Assembly: GCA_900079685.1 (NCBI GenBank)
Contig: LT599018.1
Coordinates: 2,349,625 to 2,413,624 of the forward strand
DNA: 64,000 nucleotides
Source: an uncultured delta proteobacterium
GTDB taxonomy: Bacteria > Desulfobacterota > Desulfovibrionia > Desulfovibrionales > Desulfovibrionaceae
Direction: 5' to 3'
Made by a program: the position numbers and the translations under genes. Shown here one piece after another: positions 9,972 through 17,487 of the stretch. Each line of letters opens with the position of its first letter. Within the stretch, counting starts at the first letter, position 1. The notes under the pieces were generated by a model. It searched no databases, was not told where the DNA came from, and was given only the letters and a program-made list of their open reading frames with translations.

Positions 9972-10037
9972 CCGGGGGAGGAAGGGAACTCGCAGGGGCC
10001 GCGCCCCTTTTTGCAAAAAGTTCCCTTCCTCCCCCGG
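9972..10037. repeat. 19-bp perfect inverted repeat beside rubrerythrin
   Basis: Arms at 9972-9990 and 10019-10037 are exact complements (CCGGGGGAGGAAGGGAACT). The spacer contains GGGGCCGCGCCCC and TTTTTGCAAAAA palindromes. It is close in sequence to the repeat at 8920-8976, so both probably belong to one intergenic repeat family. Confidence 0.75.
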
Positions 10038-10044
10038 TCTTCAT

Positions 10045-10620
10045 TTACCAATTCTGGCCGCGAAGCTCGAAGTGGGCCTGGGGATGGGCACAGGCCACGC
10101 AGGCGCCCGGAGCTTCGGCGCCGTGGTGGATGAAGCCGCAGTTCCGGCAGCGCCAGTACACAGGCTCCGAACGCTTGAACACGGCGCCGGCCTTGATGTT
10201 GGCGGCCAGGGCGCGGTAGCGCTTTTCGTGCCAGTCTTCGGCCACCGCAATGGCTTCCATGGTTTTGGCGATGTCCTCAAACCCTTCCTGGCGGGCGGTT
10301 TTCGCGAACTCCGGGTACATGTGGGTGGCTTCCTCGTGCTCGCCTTCGGCGGCGGCGATGAGGTTGTCGTAGGTGGCGCCGATCACGCCCGCCGGGAACG
10401 TGACCGTGGTTTCCACCATGCCGCCTTCAAGGAACTTGAAAAGGCGCTTGGCGTGTTCTTTTTCCTGGTCCGCGGTTTCCTCGAAAATATGCTGGATCTG
10501 GACGAATCCGTCCTTTTTGGCCTGGGCTGCCCAGTAGGTGTAACGGTTGCGGGCCTCGGACTCGCCCGCGAACGCGATCATGAGGTTCTTTTCGGTTTGC
10601 GTGCCTTTCACTGATTTCAT
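10045..10620 (-). CDS. rbr: Rubrerythrin
   Basis: A cytoplasmic peroxide reductase of anaerobes that reduces H2O2 to water with electrons from NADH via rubredoxin-type carriers. The 191 aa match the length of Desulfovibrio rubrerythrin. The N-terminal four-helix diiron domain carries the E-A-R-N (GESEARNRY) and ExxH (DQEKEHAKR) iron ligands. The C-terminal rubredoxin-like domain has two CxxC pairs (CRNC and CVAC). I chose the ATG at 10620 because AAGGAG lies 8 bases upstream; the open frame extends further upstream without family similarity. A 10-bp hairpin sits in the predicted leader. Peroxide-responsive (PerR) control is known for relatives, but I see no clear operator. Confidence 0.97.
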   Translation of the reverse strand: MKSVKGTQTEKNLMIAFAGESEARNRYTYWAAQAKKDGFVQIQHIFEETADQEKEHAKRLFKFLEGGMVETTVTFPAGVIGATYDNLIAAAEGEHEEATHMYPEFAKTARQEGFEDIAKTMEAIAVAEDWHEKRYRALAANIKAGAVFKRSEPVYWRCRNCGFIHHGAEAPGACVACAHPQAHFELRGQNW

Positions 10621-10642
10621 ACTGTTTCTCCTTTCAGCTAAA

Positions 10643-10668
10643 TCCGCCGGAAAGCAGCTTCCGGCGGA
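10643..10668 (-). promoter_or_regulatory. Hairpin in the rubrerythrin 5' leader
   Basis: The arms TCCGCCGGAA/TTCCGGCGGA are perfect over 10 bp with a 6-base loop and lie just upstream of the rbr ribosome site on the minus strand. It may stabilise or regulate the mRNA; no T tract follows. Confidence 0.45.
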
Positions 10669-10747
10669 GGGTGAACGTGTTTTCCGGTCCAAAATGCCAG
10701 TCTGCATGGTATCGCAGTGACGCTCTCCGTCAAGCATGAAAATGAAA

Positions 10748-10784
10748 AAAGCGCCCCGGTCCGTACTCACAGCCGGGGCGCTTT
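10748..10784 (-). terminator. Terminator of the FAD/Fe-S dehydrogenase gene
   Basis: On the minus strand the stem AAAGCGCCCCGGC/CCGGGGCGCTTT is followed by a run of six T residues, 25 bases after the stop codon of the dehydrogenase gene. Confidence 0.85.
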
Positions 10785-10808
10785 GGTCGGGGCATCCGAT
10801 GTTTTCTC

Positions 10809-13631
10809 TTAAGAGCTGGCCTCATCCACCAGGGCCAAAATCGGCATGTACGGGATACCCCCGTGCAGGGTCAGCCCGATCTGGCAGGTGCGGCTGGTGG
10901 AATAGCCCGCGTCGCACCCGCTGACCTGGAGGCGCAGATCGTGCAGCGCGGCCTCGTTGAGTTCCGGATGGGTGAAGCCCCTGTCCCCGGCCCAGCCGCA
11001 GCATTCCGTGTGTTCCGGCGCGACGACGGTCTCTGCGCAGAGGGAGGCCAGCTTCACAAGATCCTCCGTCAGCCCCATCTTGCGGGTGGAACAGGTGGCG
11101 TGGATCGCCACCTTTTTCGGCAGCTTGCGGAGCGGCAGCACGGGCGCCAGAAACTCCAGGGCAAAGGCGATGGGTTCATACAATTTCAGGCGCGGGTCCA
11201 GGGTTTCCCGCATGTGGGCGAGGCAAGGGCTGGTTTCCGACAGCACGGGATAGCGGCCGTTGTCCGTGGCCTTGAGCAGGGCTTCGCCGAGTTCCTTTTC
11301 CCTGGCCGCCGCCTGCTCCGTGAAGCCCTTGCTGGCAAAGGCCATGCCGCAGCAGAGGCTTTCCACCCCTTCGGGGAAGATGACGGTGTACCCCGCGCGG
11401 GAGAGAACATCCACCGCGATTTGCACCTCGCTCCGCCGGTCCGTGGAATCGAGCGCCGGTCCCATGTTCCGGCTGATGCAGCTGGGGAAATAGACCACGG
11501 TCTTTTCCGGATTGCCGGGCCGTTCCCGGTCGAGGGACGGCAGCGCGAACACGCCGGAAGGCATGGCCTTGTTCCAGGCCGGGCTGGTGCGGCAGGAGAC
11601 GACGCGCAACGCGTCCGACCCCTTTTGCATGAATTTCGCGCCAAGGAGCTTGTGGGCCGCGTTGGCGGCGGTGAGGAGCACGGACGCGCCGAGGCACACG
11701 CCCCGGAAATGGTTGCCGACAAGGGACGCCGTTTTGTTGGCGAGCGGGCCGTTCTGTTCGGAACGCAGATGCTTGATGAAGGCGCCGGTGTTGATCTGCG
11801 CGGGACAGCGCAGGGCGCAGAGGCCGTCGGCCGCGCAGGTGTCCCTGCCCTGGTAGGTGTAGCTCTTCTCCATGGCTTTGAGGAGCGCGTCTTTTCGCAT
11901 GGGGTCGGTCAGCCGGGTTATCTCGCGCCAGGAGGATATGCGCTGCCTCGGCGTCAGGGAAAGGCGGCGCGACGGGCAGGTGGCCTCGCAGAACCCGCAC
12001 TCCGTACAGGCGTCGACAAGCTCGTGGGCCGGGGTCAGGGGTTTTAAGTCCGTTATGTGTGAATGTGGGTTTTCGTTCAGGATGACGCCGGGGTTCAGGA
12101 GTTTTTCCGGGTCGAGCAGGGTTTTGATCTCACGCATGAGGCCGTAGGCGGCCTTGCCCCATTCCAACTCCACGAAGGGCGCCATGTTGCGGCCCGTGCC
12201 GTGCTCGGCCTTCAGGGACCCTTCATACTTGGTGGCGATACACTCGCAGATGTCGTCCATGAAGGCCGCGTACCGGGTCACTTCCTTTTCATCCTCGAAA
12301 TTCTGGTTGAAGCAGAAGTGCAGGTTGCCGTCGCGGGCGTGGCCGAAGATGACGCCCTCGGCATAGCCGTACTTTTCGAAGAGTTTCTGGATATCCAGGG
12401 CGGCGGCGGCCAGGCTGTCGATGGGCACGGCCACGTCCTCGATGATGCTGGTCTGCCCGGGCACGCGCACCGCGCCGACGGAGGGCAGAATGCCCTTGCG
12501 GATCTTCCAGAGCGCCGCGTATTCCTTTTCCACATCCGTGAAGGCCACGGGCTGGACCAGGTCAAGCCCGGCCACGGCTTTGGTGATGGCCGCGATCTGT
12601 TTGTCCAGATCCTCCCCGGTGGCGGCGCGGGTTTCCACCAGCAGGGAGCAGACCTCGCTCCCCAGGTTTGCGATGTGTTCCGGTATGCCGGGCTGGCCTT
12701 CCACGGAGCGGAGCGAGGCCCGGTCCATGAGTTCGGCCGAGGAAACCGGCGCGTTCTGCAGCGCAATGGCCCCCCGGCAGGCTTCCGGGATGGACGAAAA
12801 CAGCATGAGGGCCGAGGCCTTGAACGCGTGCTCGTGCACGGTTTTGTAGGTCACTTCCGCGATAAAGCCGAGCGTCCCTTCGGACCCGATCATCAGGTGC
12901 TGCAGCATCTCAAAGGGGTCGTCAAAGTCCACCAGGGCGTTGATGCTGTACCCGGTGGTATTTTTGATCTTGAACTTTCGGCGGATGCGTTCGGCCAGAT
13001 CCTTGTCCGCCAGGATTTTCTCCCGCAGACCGGCAAGCCCGTCCAGGATATGCCTGTGGCTCGCGGCAAAGGCCGTGCGGCTGGCAAGGTCCCCGGTATC
13101 CAGCAGCGTGCCGTCCGCCAGGATGAGGCGGGCGGAGACCAGGGTCTTGTAGGAGTTGTCCGCCACCCCGCAGCACATGCCGCTGGCGTTGTTGGCGGCA
13201 ATGCCGCCGATCATGCAGGAATCGATGGAGGCCGGGTCCGGCCCGATCTTGCGGCCGAGCGGCGCGAGGAGCTTGTTGGCGTCCGCCCCGACAATGCCCG
13301 GCTGCAGGCTGATCGACGCGCCGTCCTCGCTGATCCTGTGGCCCCGCCAGCCGTAGCCGAGGCGGACCAGGACGGAATCCGTCACGCCCTGGCCGGACAA
13401 GCTGGTGCCCGCCGCCCGGAACGTTACGGGCGTCTTGTGCCTGGCCGCGAGGCGCACGATCTTGATGACCTCGCCTTCTGTCAGGGCGTCCACCACGATT
13501 TTGGGCGTCAGGCGGTAGAAGCTGGCGTCCGTGCCGTAGGCCAGGGTCCGGAGCGGGTCGGTGTAGATTCTGCCTTCCGGAATGAAGGCGAGCAGATCGT
13601 CGTGTAACGCGGCATACGCGGCAGGCAGCAT
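10809..13631 (-). CDS. FAD-linked oxidase/iron-sulfur dehydrogenase (D-lactate/glycolate type)
   Basis: A 940-aa fusion of a GlcD-like flavoprotein and a GlcF-like iron-sulfur protein, expected to oxidise a 2-hydroxy acid such as D-lactate or glycolate and pass electrons to membrane carriers. The FAD-binding loop is near residues 68-85 (RAAGTSLSGQG). The flavin domain runs to about 470 and includes the HxHxxxGRN-like segment AEHGTGRNMAP. Two 4Fe-4S motifs follow near 540 (CTECGFC...CP) and 600 (CAADGLCALRCP). The C-terminal CCG domains (CCGMAF, CCGWAGDRG) are typical of GlcF/HdrD partners. AAGGAG precedes the start. Lactate use would fit a sulfate reducer; the substrate is inferred. Confidence 0.92.
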   Translation of the reverse strand: MLPAAYAALHDDLLAFIPEGRIYTDPLRTLAYGTDASFYRLTPKIVVDALTEGEVIKIVRLAARHKTPVTFRAAGTSLSGQGVTDSVLVRLGYGWRGHRISEDGASISLQPGIVGADANKLLAPLGRKIGPDPASIDSCMIGGIAANNASGMCCGVADNSYKTLVSARLILADGTLLDTGDLASRTAFAASHRHILDGLAGLREKILADKDLAERIRRKFKIKNTTGYSINALVDFDDPFEMLQHLMIGSEGTLGFIAEVTYKTVHEHAFKASALMLFSSIPEACRGAIALQNAPVSSAELMDRASLRSVEGQPGIPEHIANLGSEVCSLLVETRAATGEDLDKQIAAITKAVAGLDLVQPVAFTDVEKEYAALWKIRKGILPSVGAVRVPGQTSIIEDVAVPIDSLAAAALDIQKLFEKYGYAEGVIFGHARDGNLHFCFNQNFEDEKEVTRYAAFMDDICECIATKYEGSLKAEHGTGRNMAPFVELEWGKAAYGLMREIKTLLDPEKLLNPGVILNENPHSHITDLKPLTPAHELVDACTECGFCEATCPSRRLSLTPRQRISSWREITRLTDPMRKDALLKAMEKSYTYQGRDTCAADGLCALRCPAQINTGAFIKHLRSEQNGPLANKTASLVGNHFRGVCLGASVLLTAANAAHKLLGAKFMQKGSDALRVVSCRTSPAWNKAMPSGVFALPSLDRERPGNPEKTVVYFPSCISRNMGPALDSTDRRSEVQIAVDVLSRAGYTVIFPEGVESLCCGMAFASKGFTEQAAAREKELGEALLKATDNGRYPVLSETSPCLAHMRETLDPRLKLYEPIAFALEFLAPVLPLRKLPKKVAIHATCSTRKMGLTEDLVKLASLCAETVVAPEHTECCGWAGDRGFTHPELNEAALHDLRLQVSGCDAGYSTSRTCQIGLTLHGGIPYMPILALVDEASS

Positions 13632-13648
13632 GATGAAAACTCCTTTTT

Positions 13649-14003
13649 AATGCCTCCGGCGGGCGGGGCTCCGCCCCTGCACCCCGGCAGGGGGTGACCC
13701 CCTGCACCCCATCAAGGGGTGTAAAAGTGTGTTCGTCTCCCGTTCTGCTCGTCCTTGCCAAGGCTCGCGTACTGATGCTGCGGACACACTAAAACATATC
13801 TCTTTGATGCGCGCATGATATTTTAAATATGCCCTAACACCGCACCATCAAAGAGAGTTGTTCCGCGTTCCCGCGCCATCAGTACGCGAGCCCTGGCAAG
13901 GGCGAGCAGAACGAAAAAGGGCACACTTCATCCACCCCCGCGCGGGTCCAGGGCGGCAGCCCTGGCGGGGTGCAGGGGCGGCGCCCCGCCCGCCGGAGGC
14001 ATT
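13649..14003. repeat. 355-bp imperfect palindromic element
   Basis: The intergenic space between the dehydrogenase and helicase genes is almost wholly one long inverted repeat. It begins AATGCCTCCGGCGGGC and ends with the complement GCCCGCCGGAGGCATT. Matching inner blocks include GTTCTGCTCG (13742) with CGAGCAGAAC (13903), the CTCGCGTACTGATG region with its complement, and CTCTTTGATG with CATCAAAGAG near the centre. The ends lie within 20 bases of both flanking genes. It has the look of a non-coding MITE-like or cruciform-forming repeat; no transposase is encoded. Confidence 0.8.
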
Positions 14004-14023
14004 CTTCTTTCGTGACGTTTGGT

Positions 14024-17000
14024 TTACCACTTCACCGGGACGCGGACAATTTGTTTGGCTTTATTCGAGAATAACAGGTAGCCGTTCTCGCGGCCGAACA
14101 GGTAAATGTCGCGGGTGACGGCCACGTCCTGGCGGCAATATTCCTCGATTTTGTCCACGGCCCCCTCCTTCCACCAGGCAAGGGCCTGCAACCCGTCCGC
14201 GCTCTTACCCACGTTCAGCGTGGCCTGGGCGATGTTGTCCAGGGACAGACGGTAGGAAAGCCGCTCGTACACATGGGCCAGCATGTCCAGGGTGGGAAAT
14301 TTGCGCCAGTCCACGCCAGGCGCGTGCGGCCCGAGCACCGCGTAATCGAAGCGCAGAATGTTGAAGCCCACCACGAGGTCAAGCCCGGCGCAGCGGGCGG
14401 CAAGTTCCGGAACGGCATCCTGGGTGTAACTGGTGAACGCGGCCGTCCCGGAATCGTAGAGAACCGCAACGCTCACGCCCATCCGGTCCGCCCGGTTCCA
14501 GCCGCCGACATCCTGGGCGGAATAGCGCGTTTCCACGTCCAAAACGCCGAATCTGCACGGTTGCATGATTTTTCTCTCCTCTGTCGCCGTACCGCCCTCC
14601 ACGGAAACAGACCCGAAAGACGGGGAACCGCCGCCCTGCGCTTCCGCCACGGACGTTGCGGTATGGGGCGGGACGGGGAGCGTTTCCGTTTTCCGGGGCT
14701 GCTCCTCATGCGAAATGCGTGAACGGGGTGAAGCCGGCGGCGCGGCCAACTCGATATCCGGGTGCCCGGCGACGGTCATATCCGCCTGCATGGTTTGGAG
14801 CAGGAGGATCGCGCCGTCCTTGTCAATGGGCCGGTTGCCGGAGCCGCACTTGGGCGAATGCACGCAGGAGGGGCAGCCCGTCTCGCAGCCGCAGCCCGCG
14901 ATGACGTTCAGCGTGCGGGAAAGCAGGGTTTCCGCATCCCGGAAGGCCTGGGCGGAAAGGCCCGCGCCGCCGGGCAGCCCGTCGTAGATAAAGACCGCCG
15001 GGGTGCCAAGCCCCGCGTGCATGGGCGTGGAGATGCCCCCGAAGTCGTTGCGGTCCGCCATGACCAGCAGCGGCATGATGCCGATGGCCGCGTGCTCCAC
15101 GGCGTGAATGGCCCCCATGAAATGCAGGAGCGCGTTCTCCACCGTGTGCCGGGCGCCATCCGGAATGGTCAGCCACAGGCCTTCGGTTTCAAAGACCAGG
15201 GGGTCGAATTCCAGGGGAACCACGGAAAGGAGCCTGCCGTCCCGCGTGGCGCGTTTTTCGTATCCGGTAATCTCTTCCGTCACCCGGAGCCTTCCGAGGC
15301 CCAGGGAGGCCCCCCAGAGGCTTTTTTGCGCCCGCACGGAGAGGATCTCCGTGTTCTTGTTGCCCCGGGTGCGGGTGTAGTAGGCGGGTTTGCCCGGTTC
15401 CAGAACCGCGGTGCGCGCGGCGAGGTCCAGGGAGGTGACGATGTAGGTCCTGCCCCGGTGGATGTAGACCGCGCCGGGATGCGCCTCGCGCATGGCCCGC
15501 GCCCCGTCCAGGGAGCCGATGACCGCCCCGGTGTTGTCCTGCAGGGTTATGGACGCGCCCGCGCCGCGCAGGTCCACGTGGCGCTGGGGGCGTTTCCTGG
15601 CCGCGTGCAGGGTGGCGCCGTCGGCGCTGCGCAGGAGCAGGCCCTGGTTTTCCAAAGAGGCCAGGGCGTTCGCCGCGTTTTCCGAGCCGAGCCATTCCCC
15701 GTCCACGCCCTGGGGCTTCAGGGGGTGCTCGGCGGCCGCGCATTCCAGGTGGCGCTCAAGGATGACCTCGTTCTCCGGGTTGACCACCGCGCATTCCGGC
15801 GGGCGGGCGAAAAAGTCCTCGGGGTTGCGCACGATGTACTGGTCCAGCGCGTCTTCCTGCGCGATCAAAACCACGGCGGATTCCCGTCCGGAGCGCCCCA
15901 CGCGCCCGCCGCGCTGCAAAGTCGCCATCACGCTGCCGGGGTACCCCACCAGGATGCAGAGATCCAGCCCGCCGATATCGATGCCCAGTTCCAGCGCGCT
16001 GGTGCTGATGACCGCGAGCAGATCGCCGGAAGCCATGCGCGCCTCGATATCGCGCCGCTCCTCGGGCAGAAAGCCCGCGCGGTACGCGCTGATTTTGGAG
16101 GCGTACTTGCCGGACTGCTCCGCCGCCCACAGGCTGATGAGTTCGGTCATGCGGCGCGACTGGGCGTAGACGATGGTGCGCAGATTCCTGGCGAGCGCCG
16201 CGCGCAAGAGGTGGATGGCCGTGGTGGCCGGGCTGTCCTCGGGGTTGATGAAGATGAAATGCCGCTTCCCCTGGGGCGAACCGCCTTTTGTGACGGCTTC
16301 GGCCTCTTTCCCGGTCAGCGCCAGGGCCAGTTCCGCCGGGTTGCCGATGGTGGCGGAGCAGGAAACATAGGCCGGGCGCGCCCCGTACAGCCCCGCTATC
16401 CGGGCGAGCCGCCGCAGCACCTGGGCCATGTGCGCGCCAAAAACGCCGCGGTACGTGTGCATTTCGTCAATGACCACCAGGGAGAGGGAAGCCAGAAACG
16501 TGGTCCAGCGCTCGTGGAAGGGCAGAACCGCAAGATGCAGCATGTCCGGATTGGTGACGAGAATCTGGGGGGGATTTTCGCGAATTTTCCGCCGGAAATG
16601 GTCGGACGTGTCCCCATCGTACACCGAAATGCGCGGTCTGGCGTCCGTCGCCCAGTGGTCAGTGAGGGCGGAAAATGCGGCAATTTGGTCTTGCGCTAAC
16701 GCCTTGAGAGGAAAGAGAAAAATGGATGTCGCATCCGGATCGCGAAGGAACCGGTCGAGAACCGGTAAGTTATAGATAAGTGATTTGCCGCTTGCCGTTG
16801 GTGTGGCGACGACCACGTCGCGGCCCGCCCGGACGAGGTCCGTGGCCAAAGCCTGGTGTGAGTAAAGCCGGGAGATGCCCGCCCGCTCGAGCACAGCGCG
16901 CATTGCGGTGCCGAGGGGCTTTTTTGTCTCTGCGTATTCGCCCGCTGTCGGGTTCATGACGCGATGGTGGGTCACCTGCCTTCCGAATCGTTCTGAAGCA

Positions 17001-17140
17001 AGAAGCGCGCCCACAAAATCCGCCAACGCGCCGCCGTTTTCCTCCGGGGAAGAAAAAACGGGTTGCGGCGCAAGGGTTTCATCAGCGACGGCACCCTCAA
17101 AAGGGGGATTTTCCCGCAGCGGGGACAGAGAAGAATCCAT
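14024..17140 (-). CDS. DEAD/DEAH helicase fused to a DEDD exonuclease (MrfA-MrfB-like)
   Basis: A 1038-aa DNA repair-type helicase. Motif I ATPTASGKS is near residue 113, motif II DEMHTYRG near 223, then SATIGNP and the motif VI region QRGGRVGRSGRES. A DUF1998-type zinc site (CGCETGCPSC...C) lies near residue 752, as in MrfA/Hrq1-like helicases. After a proline/serine-rich linker, residues 859-1038 form an RNase H-like exonuclease with DVE, FNILRFDYAVL and YCRQDV motifs, like B. subtilis MrfB. In Bacillus MrfA and MrfB are separate partners in mitomycin C repair; here they are one polypeptide. I prefer the ATG at 17140 over 17200 because of an upstream AGGA and the family start. Confidence 0.88.
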   Translation of the reverse strand: MDSSLSPLRENPPFEGAVADETLAPQPVFSSPEENGGALADFVGALLASERFGRQVTHHRVMNPTAGEYAETKKPLGTAMRAVLERAGISRLYSHQALATDLVRAGRDVVVATPTASGKSLIYNLPVLDRFLRDPDATSIFLFPLKALAQDQIAAFSALTDHWATDARPRISVYDGDTSDHFRRKIRENPPQILVTNPDMLHLAVLPFHERWTTFLASLSLVVIDEMHTYRGVFGAHMAQVLRRLARIAGLYGARPAYVSCSATIGNPAELALALTGKEAEAVTKGGSPQGKRHFIFINPEDSPATTAIHLLRAALARNLRTIVYAQSRRMTELISLWAAEQSGKYASKISAYRAGFLPEERRDIEARMASGDLLAVISTSALELGIDIGGLDLCILVGYPGSVMATLQRGGRVGRSGRESAVVLIAQEDALDQYIVRNPEDFFARPPECAVVNPENEVILERHLECAAAEHPLKPQGVDGEWLGSENAANALASLENQGLLLRSADGATLHAARKRPQRHVDLRGAGASITLQDNTGAVIGSLDGARAMREAHPGAVYIHRGRTYIVTSLDLAARTAVLEPGKPAYYTRTRGNKNTEILSVRAQKSLWGASLGLGRLRVTEEITGYEKRATRDGRLLSVVPLEFDPLVFETEGLWLTIPDGARHTVENALLHFMGAIHAVEHAAIGIMPLLVMADRNDFGGISTPMHAGLGTPAVFIYDGLPGGAGLSAQAFRDAETLLSRTLNVIAGCGCETGCPSCVHSPKCGSGNRPIDKDGAILLLQTMQADMTVAGHPDIELAAPPASPRSRISHEEQPRKTETLPVPPHTATSVAEAQGGGSPSFGSVSVEGGTATEERKIMQPCRFGVLDVETRYSAQDVGGWNRADRMGVSVAVLYDSGTAAFTSYTQDAVPELAARCAGLDLVVGFNILRFDYAVLGPHAPGVDWRKFPTLDMLAHVYERLSYRLSLDNIAQATLNVGKSADGLQALAWWKEGAVDKIEEYCRQDVAVTRDIYLFGRENGYLLFSNKAKQIVRVPVKW
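14564..14580 (-). promoter_or_regulatory. Internal ribosome site and start inside the helicase-nuclease ORF
   Basis: On the minus strand AGGAGAG lies 7 bases before an in-frame ATG at 14566, exactly at the boundary between the linker and the exonuclease domain. Translation from here would give a free 180-aa nuclease (MQPCRFGVLDVE...). The spacing is ideal for initiation, but whether it is used is unknown. Confidence 0.5.
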
Positions 17141-17443
17141 GTGTTCCGGTGTATCCTGTCCCTCGAAAAAAAGGAATAAAGAAAACCAATTGAGCCGCAA
17201 CGATTTTGCAAAGTCTAGAGAAATGACGCGCTCATTTCGCGCCTGCGGGGCGTTTCAGAAAAAAACGGGTCTGTCATGCGCCGGGGAAAAATCGCGGCTC
17301 ATTCCCGGCGGGCAAAACCATGGCGGTGCAGATCCGGGCCTTGGTATTCCAGCCGCAAATATCCAAAAGCCGCATGCCGCCAAGCAACGGCTCGCCGCCG
17401 CGCGGCGGTGGAGCCCCTCCCGCGCCGGGGATCTTTCTCGTTA

Positions 17444-17473
17444 TAAAAAAAGCCCGCCGTTTCCAGCGGGCTT
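17444..17473 (-). terminator. Terminator of the lytic transglycosylase gene
   Basis: On the minus strand AAGCCCGC/GCGGGCTT forms a stem followed by seven T residues, 15 bases after the stop codon. Confidence 0.9.
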
Positions 17474-17487
17474 TGGTGCAGCAACAC

